Source: JAJPKK01 sp963807015 (lineage in GTDB: Bacteria; Pseudomonadota; Alphaproteobacteria; Rhizobiales; Xanthobacteraceae). From it: a stretch of 64,000 bases of DNA. The position numbers and the translations under genes were made by a program. Positions 1 through 8,400 of this stretch are shown here, one piece after another (within the stretch, counting starts at the first letter, position 1; every line of letters starts with the position of its first letter). The DNA lies in the NCBI GenBank assembly GCA_963807015.1, contig CAWEAS010000013.1, positions 310,001 through 374,000 on the forward strand, in the 5' to 3' direction. A model generated the notes under the pieces. That model ran no database searches and was not told the DNA's origin. It was given only the letters and a program-made list of their open reading frames with translations.

Positions 1-523
1 CGTAGCAGGCGTATTGGCCGGTGACGTTGTCGCCGATGGTCGGCCCCGCGATCCGCGGATCGTCGGGCGCAAGAAAGAGGCTCGACATCCCGCTCAGCGC
101 TTGCGAGACCGCGTCGTAGGCCGGCCGTTCCGCATATGGGCCGTCCGCGCCGAAGCCGCTGATGTGGCAGCGGACCAGCCGATTGTTGATCGCGAGCAGT
201 CGTTCGTCCGGATAGCCAAGCCGCTCGAGCACGCCCGGCCGGAAGTTGATCAGCAGCACGTCGCTGCGGGCGACGAGCTTCTCGAACGCGTGCCGGCCGA
301 AGTCGGCACGCAGATCGAGCGCAAGCGAGCGCTTGTTGCGGTTATAGCCGCAGAAATGCGGGCTGTAGAGCCCGCCACGAAAGCTGCGGAAAGTGTCGCC
401 GCCGTCAGGGTTCTCGATCTTGATGACGTCGGCGCCAAGATCGGCCAGCATCATTCCGGCCAGCGGGCCGGTGATCATGGTGGTCAGTTCTATGACCTTG
501 ATGCCGGACAGCGAGCCCGTCAT
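1..523 (-). CDS. CaiB/BaiF family (class III) CoA-transferase, 3' part outside window
   Basis: Cytosolic enzyme family that moves CoA between acyl groups. The translated N-terminus begins MTGSLSGIKVIELTTMI and continues with GPLAGMMLADLGADVIKIENP, DLRADFG and INFRPG. These are the classic class III CoA-transferase N-terminal blocks that bind CoA. The gene runs off the left edge, so the catalytic Asp region is not visible. Its ATG (523-521) overlaps the TGA of the upstream hydratase/lyase (522-520) as ATGA, so the two are translationally coupled and probably act in one aromatic or acyl-CoA pathway. The CoA acceptor cannot be told from this fragment. Confidence 0.9.
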   Translation of the reverse strand, partial: MTGSLSGIKVIELTTMITGPLAGMMLADLGADVIKIENPDGGDTFRSFRGGLYSPHFCGYNRNKRSLALDLRADFGRHAFEKLVARSDVLLINFRPGVLERLGYPDERLLAINNRLVRCHISGFGADGPYAERPAYDAVSQALSGMSSLFLAPDDPRIAGPTIGDNVTGQYACY

Positions 524-1368
524 TTGCGCTGATCGGTCAGCATCGTGCCGAGCTTGAACGGTGCATAGACGGGCTTGTAGCTCTTCTGGTCGATGAACTG
601 AGAGAGGCCGGTCTTGTACGACTGCTCCGGGTCCTTGACCTTGATGGCTTGGCCCTTTTCCTTGAGGTAGTCGTAGGCTTGGCCGAAGTCCATCGTGCGC
701 ACGTGGCGCACCGCCTGCTTGGTCGCGCGCAGCACCGCAGGGCTCTTCGCCATCAGCTTCTCGGCAAGCTTCGTCACTTCAGCCTCGAGCTTGTCATGCG
801 GCACCGCAAAATTGCAGATGCCAACGCGCGCCGCTTCCTTGCCGTCGAACGGCTCACCGAGGCAGCAGTAGTAGAGCGCGTGACGCGGCAGTACGGCATC
901 TGCCACGACCTTGCTCACGAGGGCACCCGGCAGGATGCCCCAGTTCACCTCTGAGAGCGAGAACGTCGCATCCTCGGCGCAAATCGCAAAGTCGGTGGCG
1001 AGGAGTTGCATGAACGCGCCGCCGACGCAGTAGCCCTCGATCAGGGCGATCGTCGGCTTGTCGTAGCCATAGAGCCGCTCCCAACGCCAACGGTTGGCCT
1101 GCTCGGCGGCGCGCTTGAAGGCGGCGGGCTTCTCCTCGTTGTCGCGGAAGAATTCTTTGAGGTCCTGGCCCGCCGAGAAGTTCCCGCCGGCCCCGCGGAT
1201 CACCACGACCTTGGTGTCGGGATCGGTCTCAAGTTCGGCAAGCGTGCGGTCCATCGCCTCGTGCAAGGCCGGATTCATGGCGTTCTTCTTTTCCGGCCGA
1301 TTCATCCACACCGTTGTGATGCCGTTGTACTTGTCGACCTTGACCACGTCCTTCTGAGGCTGCGCCAT
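520..1368 (-). CDS. p-hydroxycinnamoyl-CoA hydratase/lyase (crotonase superfamily)
   Basis: 282-aa enoyl-CoA hydratase/isomerase-fold protein. The closest family I recognise is feruloyl/p-coumaroyl-CoA hydratase-lyase, which hydrates the side chain and releases an aromatic aldehyde plus acetyl-CoA. Visible blocks are RPEKKNAMNP, GGNFSAGQDLKEFF (oxyanion-hole region), KPTIALIEGYCVGG and LSEVNWGILPG; the Glu of the last block matches the catalytic Glu of the Pseudomonas enzyme. The C-terminal half has FIDQKSYKP like that enzyme. The start at 1368 is preceded by AGGAG, seven bases upstream; an ORF extension to 1413 has no such site. First gene of an operon with the downstream CoA-transferase. 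The position that is Ser in the Pseudomonas CFGGGFS block reads Met here (CVGGAFM), so substrate preference may differ. Confidence 0.85.
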   Translation of the reverse strand: MAQPQKDVVKVDKYNGITTVWMNRPEKKNAMNPALHEAMDRTLAELETDPDTKVVVIRGAGGNFSAGQDLKEFFRDNEEKPAAFKRAAEQANRWRWERLYGYDKPTIALIEGYCVGGAFMQLLATDFAICAEDATFSLSEVNWGILPGALVSKVVADAVLPRHALYYCCLGEPFDGKEAARVGICNFAVPHDKLEAEVTKLAEKLMAKSPAVLRATKQAVRHVRTMDFGQAYDYLKEKGQAIKVKDPEQSYKTGLSQFIDQKSYKPVYAPFKLGTMLTDQRK

Positions 1369-1484
1369 TCTCCAACTCCTGTGGGTGACGATGAGATGAT
1401 GCGATCTTAGCATCGGAACCGGCGGGATCGCTCCGGCAAAAATTCATGGCGTCCTTCTCCGTCCCTGCTTCGAGGAGGGCCGGT

Positions 1485-1715
1485 TCAGCCGCCGACGCCA
1501 AGCTGCTTTGCCATCCAGTCTGCGGATCGCGCGCGGTATTTATAGAACCGGTTGTGGGCGGCGTGATTTCCATCCTCGATGACGAGAAGCTCCACCGCGC
1601 CGGGAGCCATCGTCTCGGCGATCGAAGACGCACTTGCGCCGTTCAATGTTGTAATCCGCGATCTGCCGGTGACGCCCGCCCGCTTGCGTGCGCTCATCGC
1701 AGAGGCCGAGGCCAA
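1485..1715 (-). pseudogene. C-terminal remnant of an alpha/beta-hydrolase
   Basis: The last ~45 residues read PGAVELLVIEDGNHAAHNRF followed by YKYRARSADWMAKQLG. This is the end of an alpha/beta-hydrolase with the catalytic His in the DGNHAAHN block. The preceding residues do not look like a hydrolase core, and the nucleophile elbow and lid are absent. A terminator of the neighbouring gene lies immediately upstream, so no room remains for the rest of the gene. I read it as a truncated relic rather than a functional protein. Confidence 0.6.
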
Positions 1716-1733
1716 ACAAGCATCTTGAGCAAC

Positions 1734-1766
1734 GAAAAACGCCGGCCCGGAATGATCCGGACCGGC
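1734..1766 (-). terminator. Rho-independent terminator of the L,D-transpeptidase gene
   Basis: On the minus strand an 11-bp stem (GCCGGTCCGGA / TCCGGGCCGGC, one G-U pair) with a TCAT loop is followed by GTTTTTCG. It lies 33 bp after the stop of the L,D-transpeptidase gene. Confidence 0.8.
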
Positions 1767-1798
1767 GCTACTTCTACGCTACAAACCGGGGTCAGCGG

Positions 1799-2473
1799 TC
1801 AGCCGTTATTGCCGCGCGGGGTATCGGCGCGACGCTCCATTGGCAGCACGATCACCTTGGTGCCGACGTTGGTACGGCTGTAGAGATCGATCACGTCCTC
1901 GTTGACCATGCGGATGCAGCCCGAAGAGACATGGCCACCGATGGTGGAGGGTGCGTTGGTGCCGTGAATGCGGTAGATGGTGCCGCCGAGATACATCGCG
2001 CGCGCCCCGAGCGGATTTTCCGGACCGCCAGCCATGAAGCGCGGCAGGTAGGGCTGACGCGCGACCATTTCCGGCGGCGGCGTCCAATCCGGCCATTCTG
2101 CCTTGCGCGAAATCGTCTGCGTGCCGGACCAGGTGAAGCCTTCGCGGCCGACGCCGATGCCGTAGCGGAGCGCCTTGCCGTTGCCGAGCACGTAGTAGAG
2201 ATAGGTGTGCGGCGTGTCGACGATGATGGTGCCGGCGCCCTCGCTGGTGCGATAGTCGACCACCTGGCGCTTGAAGCGTCCGGACTGCTCAGTGACTTCG
2301 TCGCCAGACTGACCGTACGGCGCATAAGCCATGCGGTGGTCCTGCTGGGGCGCCGAGCCGCCAAAGAACGGGAAGAGTGGTTCGGAAAAGGCCGGCGTTG
2401 CAATGATGGTGCCGACGAATGCAAGCGCCATAGTCAAGCCGTGAAATTTGGAATTTAGCATGACGACCCCCAT
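1799..2473 (-). CDS. Exported L,D-transpeptidase (YkuD domain)
   Basis: About 220-224 aa with an N-terminal signal peptide (hydrophobic LTMALAFVGTIIATPAFS, cleavage near AFS). The YkuD domain occupies roughly residues 75-215. The catalytic signature HGTN...SSGCIRM is intact, with the active-site Cys in SSGCIRM. Such enzymes cross-link meso-diaminopimelate residues of peptidoglycan or anchor outer-membrane proteins to it in the periplasm. Two starts are possible: ATG at 2473, or ATG at 2461 (MLNSKF) with GGGGG six bases before it; I slightly favour 2461. Monocistronic, with its own terminator. Confidence 0.9.
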   Translation of the reverse strand: MGVVMLNSKFHGLTMALAFVGTIIATPAFSEPLFPFFGGSAPQQDHRMAYAPYGQSGDEVTEQSGRFKRQVVDYRTSEGAGTIIVDTPHTYLYYVLGNGKALRYGIGVGREGFTWSGTQTISRKAEWPDWTPPPEMVARQPYLPRFMAGGPENPLGARAMYLGGTIYRIHGTNAPSTIGGHVSSGCIRMVNEDVIDLYSRTNVGTKVIVLPMERRADTPRGNNG

Positions 2474-2837
2474 TGATTTGCTTGCCTATGTGACGCCGCA
2501 GCCGTGGAAAAGGTTCAAAGCGCCGCCGAAAAGTTTGAGATAAAGTTTAAGTGATTTGCCCCGAGCCAACTTTCCTGGCCTTCGCGCCCATTGAAAAGTC
2601 GATGAGATTCAATCGGTTACAGTGGCAGACCGCCGACCAACCAAGCGTCGTAATTCGTAAACTGTCTGCAAAGATCGTCGCAGCAGAACGACGGCAGGGG
2701 CAGCGAAATTGCGGCCGGGAGCCGAATAATACCGACACATTGGCCGGATGAGCGAGCGTGCCTCTCTCCGGGATGGCCTTGATCGTCGCCCTAACCCGAA
2801 TTTCGCTCCGCCCGAGCCCGTCTCGACTAGCGCTACG
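2474..2837. other. Intergenic stretch without a convincing gene
   Basis: 364 bp between the 5' end of the L,D-transpeptidase gene and the 3' end of trmO. Short ORFs here (about 60 codons on both strands) have no ribosome-binding site and no recognisable domain. A small inverted repeat CTAGCG-CTA-CGCTAG spans the trmO stop codon. The promoter of the transpeptidase should lie near 2475-2560, but I see no clear consensus boxes. Confidence 0.5.
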
Positions 2838-3338
2838 CTAGCTCTTGCGGGCCTTGTGCCAGCCAACCACCGCCTCTGGGACCGAGTCGGTCGAGGCGAA
2901 GTAGGGCTTGATATCGATGAGCGGCGTGCCGTCGAGACAATCGAGGCCCACCACTGACAGCTCATTGCCGGACATCTGGAGCAAGGTCACAACGCTCGCG
3001 GCAATTGGGTTCGGCCGAGCAGGCGAGCGCAGCGCAAAGGTACCGCGTTGTTCGCCGTAGGTTCGCGGCACCTGCAACACAAGGTCGCGCCTCGACCGGT
3101 CCATCCAATAAAGCACCAGGAGATGGGAGCAGGACTCGACCCCTGTCAGCGCGGCGGCGTAGCGCGGATCGACGACGATGGTGCAGACTTCCGAGGATTC
3201 CCGCGGATTCTTCGGACAATCGTCGCGTTTGATCCAAGGGGTGCGGATGCGGCCGATGAAGTAGACGCTGGCGTCGTAGTGATCGGGCAACGCGATTGCG
3301 ACTTCACCCTCGCGGATGCCGAACTCATTGTCGGCCAT
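2838..3338 (-). CDS. trmO: TrmO-type tRNA N6-threonylcarbamoyladenosine methyltransferase
   Basis: 166-aa TsaA/TrmO-family protein. TrmO uses S-adenosylmethionine to N6-methylate t6A37 in tRNAs reading ACY codons. Diagnostic segments are visible: VYFIGRIRTPW at the N-terminus, RRDLVLQVPRTYGEQRGTFA in the middle, the strongly conserved RSPARPNPI, and LDCLDGTPLIDIKPY near the C-terminus. Length matches the single-domain bacterial form. It is divergent from the methionine operon, the intergenic region of which holds the 16-bp palindrome, so the operator could affect both directions. The SAM link to the neighbour is suggestive, not proven. Confidence 0.88.
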   Translation of the reverse strand: MADNEFGIREGEVAIALPDHYDASVYFIGRIRTPWIKRDDCPKNPRESSEVCTIVVDPRYAAALTGVESCSHLLVLYWMDRSRRDLVLQVPRTYGEQRGTFALRSPARPNPIAASVVTLLQMSGNELSVVGLDCLDGTPLIDIKPYFASTDSVPEAVVGWHKARKS

Positions 3339-3452
3339 GGTGTTCTCCCAACTTCGCCCTCCCCCGTCAGCCAGCAGGATTCGCGAGCGCTGCTTTATCT
3401 AAAACACCGGGACACGGCAATTTTTGGGGGCGACGGGCCACCGCTTACTTGC

Positions 3453-3468
3453 ATAAAGATATCTTTAT
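3453..3468. promoter_or_regulatory. Perfect 16-bp palindrome, probable SahR-type operator
   Basis: ATAAAGATATCTTTAT is perfectly self-complementary and lies 53 bp upstream of the ArsR-methyltransferase start. The AT-rich ATAAAGATATCTTTAT pattern resembles what I recall for SahR, an ArsR-family S-adenosylhomocysteine-responsive regulator of methionine-cycle genes in Proteobacteria. Its position before sahR-metF-metH supports autoregulation of the operon. Assignment rests on symmetry and context. Confidence 0.7.
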
Positions 3469-3520
3469 CTCTATCTCCGCCTGTGCTATTTGATCCCACT
3501 CCATTGGGAAGTATCCCACA

Positions 3521-4516
3521 ATGTCCGACCAGACCATCAGCTTCGACGATCTCAATGCCACCCTCAAAGCGACCGGAGAGGAAACGCGGCTGCGCATCCT
3601 CATCCTTCTCGCCGAGGCGGAGTTGACCGTTTCGGAGCTCACCGAAATTCTCCGTCAATCCCAACCGCGCATTTCCCGCCACCTCAAGCTGCTGGCCGAG
3701 GCGCGCCTGGTCGAACGCTTCCGCGAAGGCTCGTGGGCGTTCTTTCGTCGTGCCGAGCACGGCGCCGGCGCCGAGGTGGCGCAGCAACTCGTGGCCAAGC
3801 TCGATCCCGTCGACGCCATTATCGCGCGGGACCGCGAGCGGCTGGCCGGCGTGCGTGCCGCGCGTGTCAAGGCAGCCCAGGACTATTTCGGCCGCCAGGC
3901 GGCCCAATGGGACCGTATTCGCCGCTTGCATACGGCCGACGAAATGGTCGAGGACGCGATCCGCAAGCTGCTGCTGGAGCGGCCGTTCCGTTCGCTCCTC
4001 GATCTCGGCACCGGCACTGGTCGCATCCTGGAAATGTTCAGTCCGGATATCGAGCGCGGCCTCGGCATCGATCTGTCCCACGACATGCTCGCCTTCGCCC
4101 GCAGCCGTCTCGACCACGCCGGCATCAAGAACTGCAGCGTGCGCCAGGGCGACATCTTCGACCTCGCGGTGCCGCGGGATTTATTCGACGTCGTCATCAT
4201 CCACCAGGTCCTGCACTTCCTCGATGACGGCGCTCGCGCGATCCGCGAGGCGGCACGCGTGCTGCGGCCGCAAGGTCGGCTCTTGGTGGTCGATTTCGCG
4301 CCGCATGAATTCGAGTTCCTGCGCGATGAATATGCCCACCGTCGCCTTGGCTTCCCGCCGGAAGCCGTAGGGCAATGGCTGGAGCAGGCAGGCCTTGAAG
4401 GCGTGGTCCATCGCACTTTGGTGCCGGCTCCGGGCTCCGACGGCAAGATCGCGGTCACGCTGTGGCTCGCTCACGATCCGCGCTACATCATGGCCGGCGC
4501 GCGCGAGGTCGCCTGA
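3521..4516 (+). CDS. sahR: ArsR-family regulator fused to a SAM-dependent methyltransferase (SahR-like)
   Basis: 331 aa. Residues about 10-95 form an ArsR winged helix (EETRLRILILLAEAELTVSELTEILRQSQPRISRHLKLLAEARLV when read through). Residues about 140-300 form a class I methyltransferase domain with motif I DLGTGTGRILEM and LRPQGRLLVVDFAPHE. Fusions of this kind sit directly upstream of metF and metH in many Hyphomicrobiales and are thought to sense S-adenosylhomocysteine or SAM to control the methionine cycle. Whether the methyltransferase domain is catalytic or only ligand-binding is unknown. Stop and metF start overlap as TGATG, indicating translational coupling. Confidence 0.85.
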   Translation: MSDQTISFDDLNATLKATGEETRLRILILLAEAELTVSELTEILRQSQPRISRHLKLLAEARLVERFREGSWAFFRRAEHGAGAEVAQQLVAKLDPVDAIIARDRERLAGVRAARVKAAQDYFGRQAAQWDRIRRLHTADEMVEDAIRKLLLERPFRSLLDLGTGTGRILEMFSPDIERGLGIDLSHDMLAFARSRLDHAGIKNCSVRQGDIFDLAVPRDLFDVVIIHQVLHFLDDGARAIREAARVLRPQGRLLVVDFAPHEFEFLRDEYAHRRLGFPPEAVGQWLEQAGLEGVVHRTLVPAPGSDGKIAVTLWLAHDPRYIMAGAREVA

Positions 4517-5424
4517 TGCACCCAGCCCCCGAGCCGCGCGCGAGCCGCTTCCATCAGGAGGGGCGGCGTGTGCGCGTGTCCTTCGAGTTCTTCCCGCCCA
4601 AGACCGAGGAGATGGAGAAGACATTGTGGGAGGCGATCACGCGGCTTGCACCGGTGGCTCCGTCGTTCGTGTCGGTCACGTACGGAGCCGGAGGATCCAC
4701 TCGCGAGCGCACCCATGCGACGGTCAGGCGCATTCTAAACGAAACCGCGCTGCTGCCGGCAGCCCATTTGACCTGCGTCGCGGCGGACCGCACCGAGATC
4801 GATAATGTGGTACGCGCCTATGTGGACGCCGGTGTGCGCCACATCGTGGCGCTGCGTGGCGATCCGGTGGGCGGCGCCGGCGCACGCTATGCGCCGCATC
4901 CCGGCGGCTATCGCAACGCGGCCGATCTCGTCGGCGGGATCAAGCGGATCGCCAACATCGAAGTGTCGGTTGCAGCCTACCCCGAGAAACACCCGGATAG
5001 TCCGTCGGTGGAGGCCGATATCGACATGTTGGCCGCCAAGGTGGATGCCGGTGCGAGCCGCGCCATCAGCCAGTTCTTCTTCGATAACGATCTCTATTTC
5101 CGCTATCTCGATCGCGTCCGCGCGCGCGGCATCACCATCCCGGTGGTGCCCGGCATCTTGCCCGTGCAGAACTTCAATCAGGTGCGGGCGTTCGCCGAGC
5201 GCTGCGGCACGAGTTTGCCCGCCTGGCTCGCCCATCGCTTTGCCGGCCTTGAGAGCGATGCTTCGACGCGCCGCCTGATCGCGGCCGCCGTTGCGGCGGA
5301 GCAGGTGGTCGATCTCGTGGATCGCGGCGTCACCGATTTCCACTTCTACACCATGAACCGCGCGGATCTGGTGTTCGCAATCTGCCACCTGCTCGGCGTG
5401 CGCGCGCAGGAGAAGGTGGCATGA
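4516..5424 (+). CDS. metF: Methylenetetrahydrofolate reductase
   Basis: 302-aa FAD-dependent TIM-barrel enzyme that reduces 5,10-methylene-THF to 5-methyl-THF, the methyl donor for MetH next door. Visible family blocks: VSFEFFPPKTEEME (catalytic Glu region), SVTYGAGGSTRERT, HLTCVAADR, HIVALRGDP, SQFFFDNDLYFRY and VPGILPVQNFNQ. The ATG at 4516 overlaps the upstream stop; an in-frame extension to 4462 would lie inside the regulator gene and is not needed. The last codons overlap the metH start as ATGA. Confidence 0.96.
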   Translation: MHPAPEPRASRFHQEGRRVRVSFEFFPPKTEEMEKTLWEAITRLAPVAPSFVSVTYGAGGSTRERTHATVRRILNETALLPAAHLTCVAADRTEIDNVVRAYVDAGVRHIVALRGDPVGGAGARYAPHPGGYRNAADLVGGIKRIANIEVSVAAYPEKHPDSPSVEADIDMLAAKVDAGASRAISQFFFDNDLYFRYLDRVRARGITIPVVPGILPVQNFNQVRAFAERCGTSLPAWLAHRFAGLESDASTRRLIAAAVAAEQVVDLVDRGVTDFHFYTMNRADLVFAICHLLGVRAQEKVA

Positions 5425-8400
5425 GCGCGAGCATCGAAACCGAGCTGCGTCGACGCGCACGCGAGGCGATCCTCGTCCTCGACGGCGCCATGGGCACCGA
5501 AATTCAATCCCTGAAGCTCGATGAGGCCGGATATCGCGGTGCGCGTTTCGCCGATTGGCGCGCCGACCTGCGCGGCAACAATGACATTCTCATCCTGTCG
5601 CAGCCCGAGGCGGTGCGCGAGCTGCACCTCGCGTATTTCCGCGCTGGCGCCGACATCGTTTCGACCAACACGTTCTCATCGACTCGGATTGCGCAGGCTG
5701 ATTACGGCGCGGAGGCGCTGGTTAGGGAACTCAACGTCGTCGGTGCGCGACTTGCCAAGGAAGCTGCGGCCGCCGCCGCCCGCGAAGACGGCCGGCCACG
5801 CTTTGTTGCCGGCGCCATGGGGCCGACCAACCGCACCGCATCGATTTCGCCGGATGTGAGCAATCCGGGCTTCCGTGCCATCACCTTCGACGAGCTGAGG
5901 GCGGCCTATGGCGAACAGGCCCGCGGGCTCCTCGATGGCGGTGCCGACATCCTGCTCGTCGAGACGGTGTTCGACACCCTCAATGCCAAGGCGGCCCTTC
6001 ACGCCATCGCAGAAATCTTCGAGGAGCGCGGGGCGAGCGTTCCGGTCATGGTATCCGGCACCATCACCGATCTCTCCGGGCGCATGCTGTCGGGCCAGAC
6101 GCCGGAAGCGTTCTGGATTTCCGTTCGCCACGCCGCGCCATTCTCGATCGGACTCAATTGCGCGCTCGGCGCCCGCGAGATGCGCGCGCATATCGCCGAT
6201 CTCTCCCGCGCCGCCGATACCCTCGTGTGCGCCTATCCGAATGCCGGCCTGCCGAACGAATTCGGCCTCTACGATGAGAGCCCAGAATACATGGCGGGGC
6301 TTCTCGCCGAGTTTGCCGAGGCTGGCCTCGTCAACATCGTCGGCGGCTGCTGCGGCACCACGCCCGCCCATATCCGCGCGATTGCCGAGGCGGTGCGCGG
6401 AAAGCCGCCACGAAGGCCGCCGCCGCCTCCGGACGAATTACGTCTCTCGGGGCTCGAGCCGTTCAGACTCACCGCGGACATCCCGTTCGTCAATGTGGGT
6501 GAGCGCACCAACGTCACCGGCTCGGCGAAATTCCGCAAGCTTGTCACGGCGGGCGATTATCCGGCGGCGCTCGCCGTGGCGCGCGAGCAGGTCGAGAATG
6601 GCGCCCAGGTGATCGATGTCAACATGGACGAAGGCTTGCTCGATTCCGAGCACGCCATGACGACATTTCTCAATCTGGTCGCCGCCGAGCCCGACATCGC
6701 GCGTGTCCCTGTGATGGTCAATTCCTCGAAGTTCAAGGTGATCGAGGCCGGGCTGAAATGCCTCCAGGGCAAGGCGATCGTCAATTCGATATCGCTCAAG
6801 GAGGGTGAAGAGGAATTCGTCCGCCAGGCCCGGATCGTGCGCCGCCACGGCGCGGCGGTGGTCGTGATGGCCTTCGACGAGCAGGGCCAGGCCGACAGTT
6901 TCGAGCGCAAGACGACGATCTGCGCCCGCGCCTACGACATCCTCGTCAATAAAGTCGGCTTCGCCCCGCACGACATCATTTTCGATCCAAACATCTTCGC
7001 CGTGGCGACCGGCATCGAGGAGCATAACGCTTACGGCATCGCCTACATCGAGGCGGCGCGATGGATCAGGAAGAATCTCCCCGGTGCGCATGTCTCCGGC
7101 GGCGTCTCGAATCTTTCATTTGCGTTCCGCGGCAATGACCCGCTGCGCGAAGCGCTGCACTCGGTTTTCCTGTTTCACGCCATCAAAGCCGGCATGGACA
7201 TGGGCATCGTCAATGCCGGCCAAGTGACGGTCTACGACGATCTCGAGGCCGATCTTCGCGAAGCCTGCGAAGACGTCGTCCTCAATCGCCGCCCCGACGC
7301 TGGCGACCGCCTGCTCGCGCTCGCCGACCGCTTTCGGGGAGCCAACCGAGACGTAAAGGGGACCGACCTCGCGTGGCGCGACTTGCCGGTCGACAAGCGC
7401 CTTGCCCACGCCCTTGTTCACGGCATCTGCGACTATATCGCCGAGGATGTCGAAATCGCCCGACAAGCCGCGAAGCGCCCGCTCGATGTCATCGAAGGTC
7501 CGCTGATGGCCGGCATGAACGTGGTCGGCGACCTGTTCGGCTCAGGGAAGATGTTTCTGCCGCAGGTCGTGAAATCGGCGCGCGTCATGAAGCAGGCCGT
7601 CGCCTATCTGATGCCCTACATGGAAGAGGAGAAGGCTCGCTCCGGCGATAAGCGCACGAGCGCCGGGCGGATCGTCCTCGCCACCGTCAAGGGCGACGTC
7701 CACGATATCGGCAAGAACATCGTCGGCGTCGTTCTCCAGTGCAATAATTACGAGGTCATCGATCTCGGCGTCATGGTGCCGGCAACGAAAATTCTCGAGA
7801 CGGCCAAGGCGGAGAAGGCCGACATCGTCGGCCTTTCCGGCCTGATCACGCCGTCGCTCGACGAAATGTGCCACGTCGCCGCCGAGATGGAGCGGCAGGG
7901 GTTCGACATCCCGCTGCTGATCGGCGGCGCCACCACGAGTCGCGTCCACACCGCGGTGAAAATTCATCCGAACTATCGCCGCGGACAGACCGTCTACGTG
8001 AACGACGCGAGCCGAGCGGTCGGTGTCACATCGGCGCTGCTATCAGCCGAGCGGCGCGACGGCTACATCACCGACCTGCGTAAAGACTATGCCCGTATCG
8101 CTGACAGCCACGCGCGCGGCGAGGAGCAGAAGCGCCGCATCTCGCTTGCCGCCGCCCGAGCCAATGCCTTGAAGCTCGATTGGAACGGCAATTACCGGCC
8201 GACGCGCCCGCGCGCGGTCGGGACGACCGTGTTGCGCGACCAATCGATTGCCGATCTCGTGCCCTACATCGACTGGTCGCCGTTTTTCTCGACCTGGGAA
8301 CTGGCCGGCAAATTTCCGGCGATTCTCAATGACGACAAATTCGGAGCGGCGGCCCGTGCGCTCTATGACGACGCCCGGGCGATGCTCGGTCGCATCATTG

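Noticed and set aside
2547..2751. Pair of overlapping ~60-codon ORFs on both strands
   Set aside because: No ribosome-binding site or domain, and they cover each other; treated as intergenic.
5421..5430. Search for a cobalamin riboswitch before metH
   Set aside because: metF and metH overlap by four bases and the sahR leader has no B12-box-like structure that I can see.
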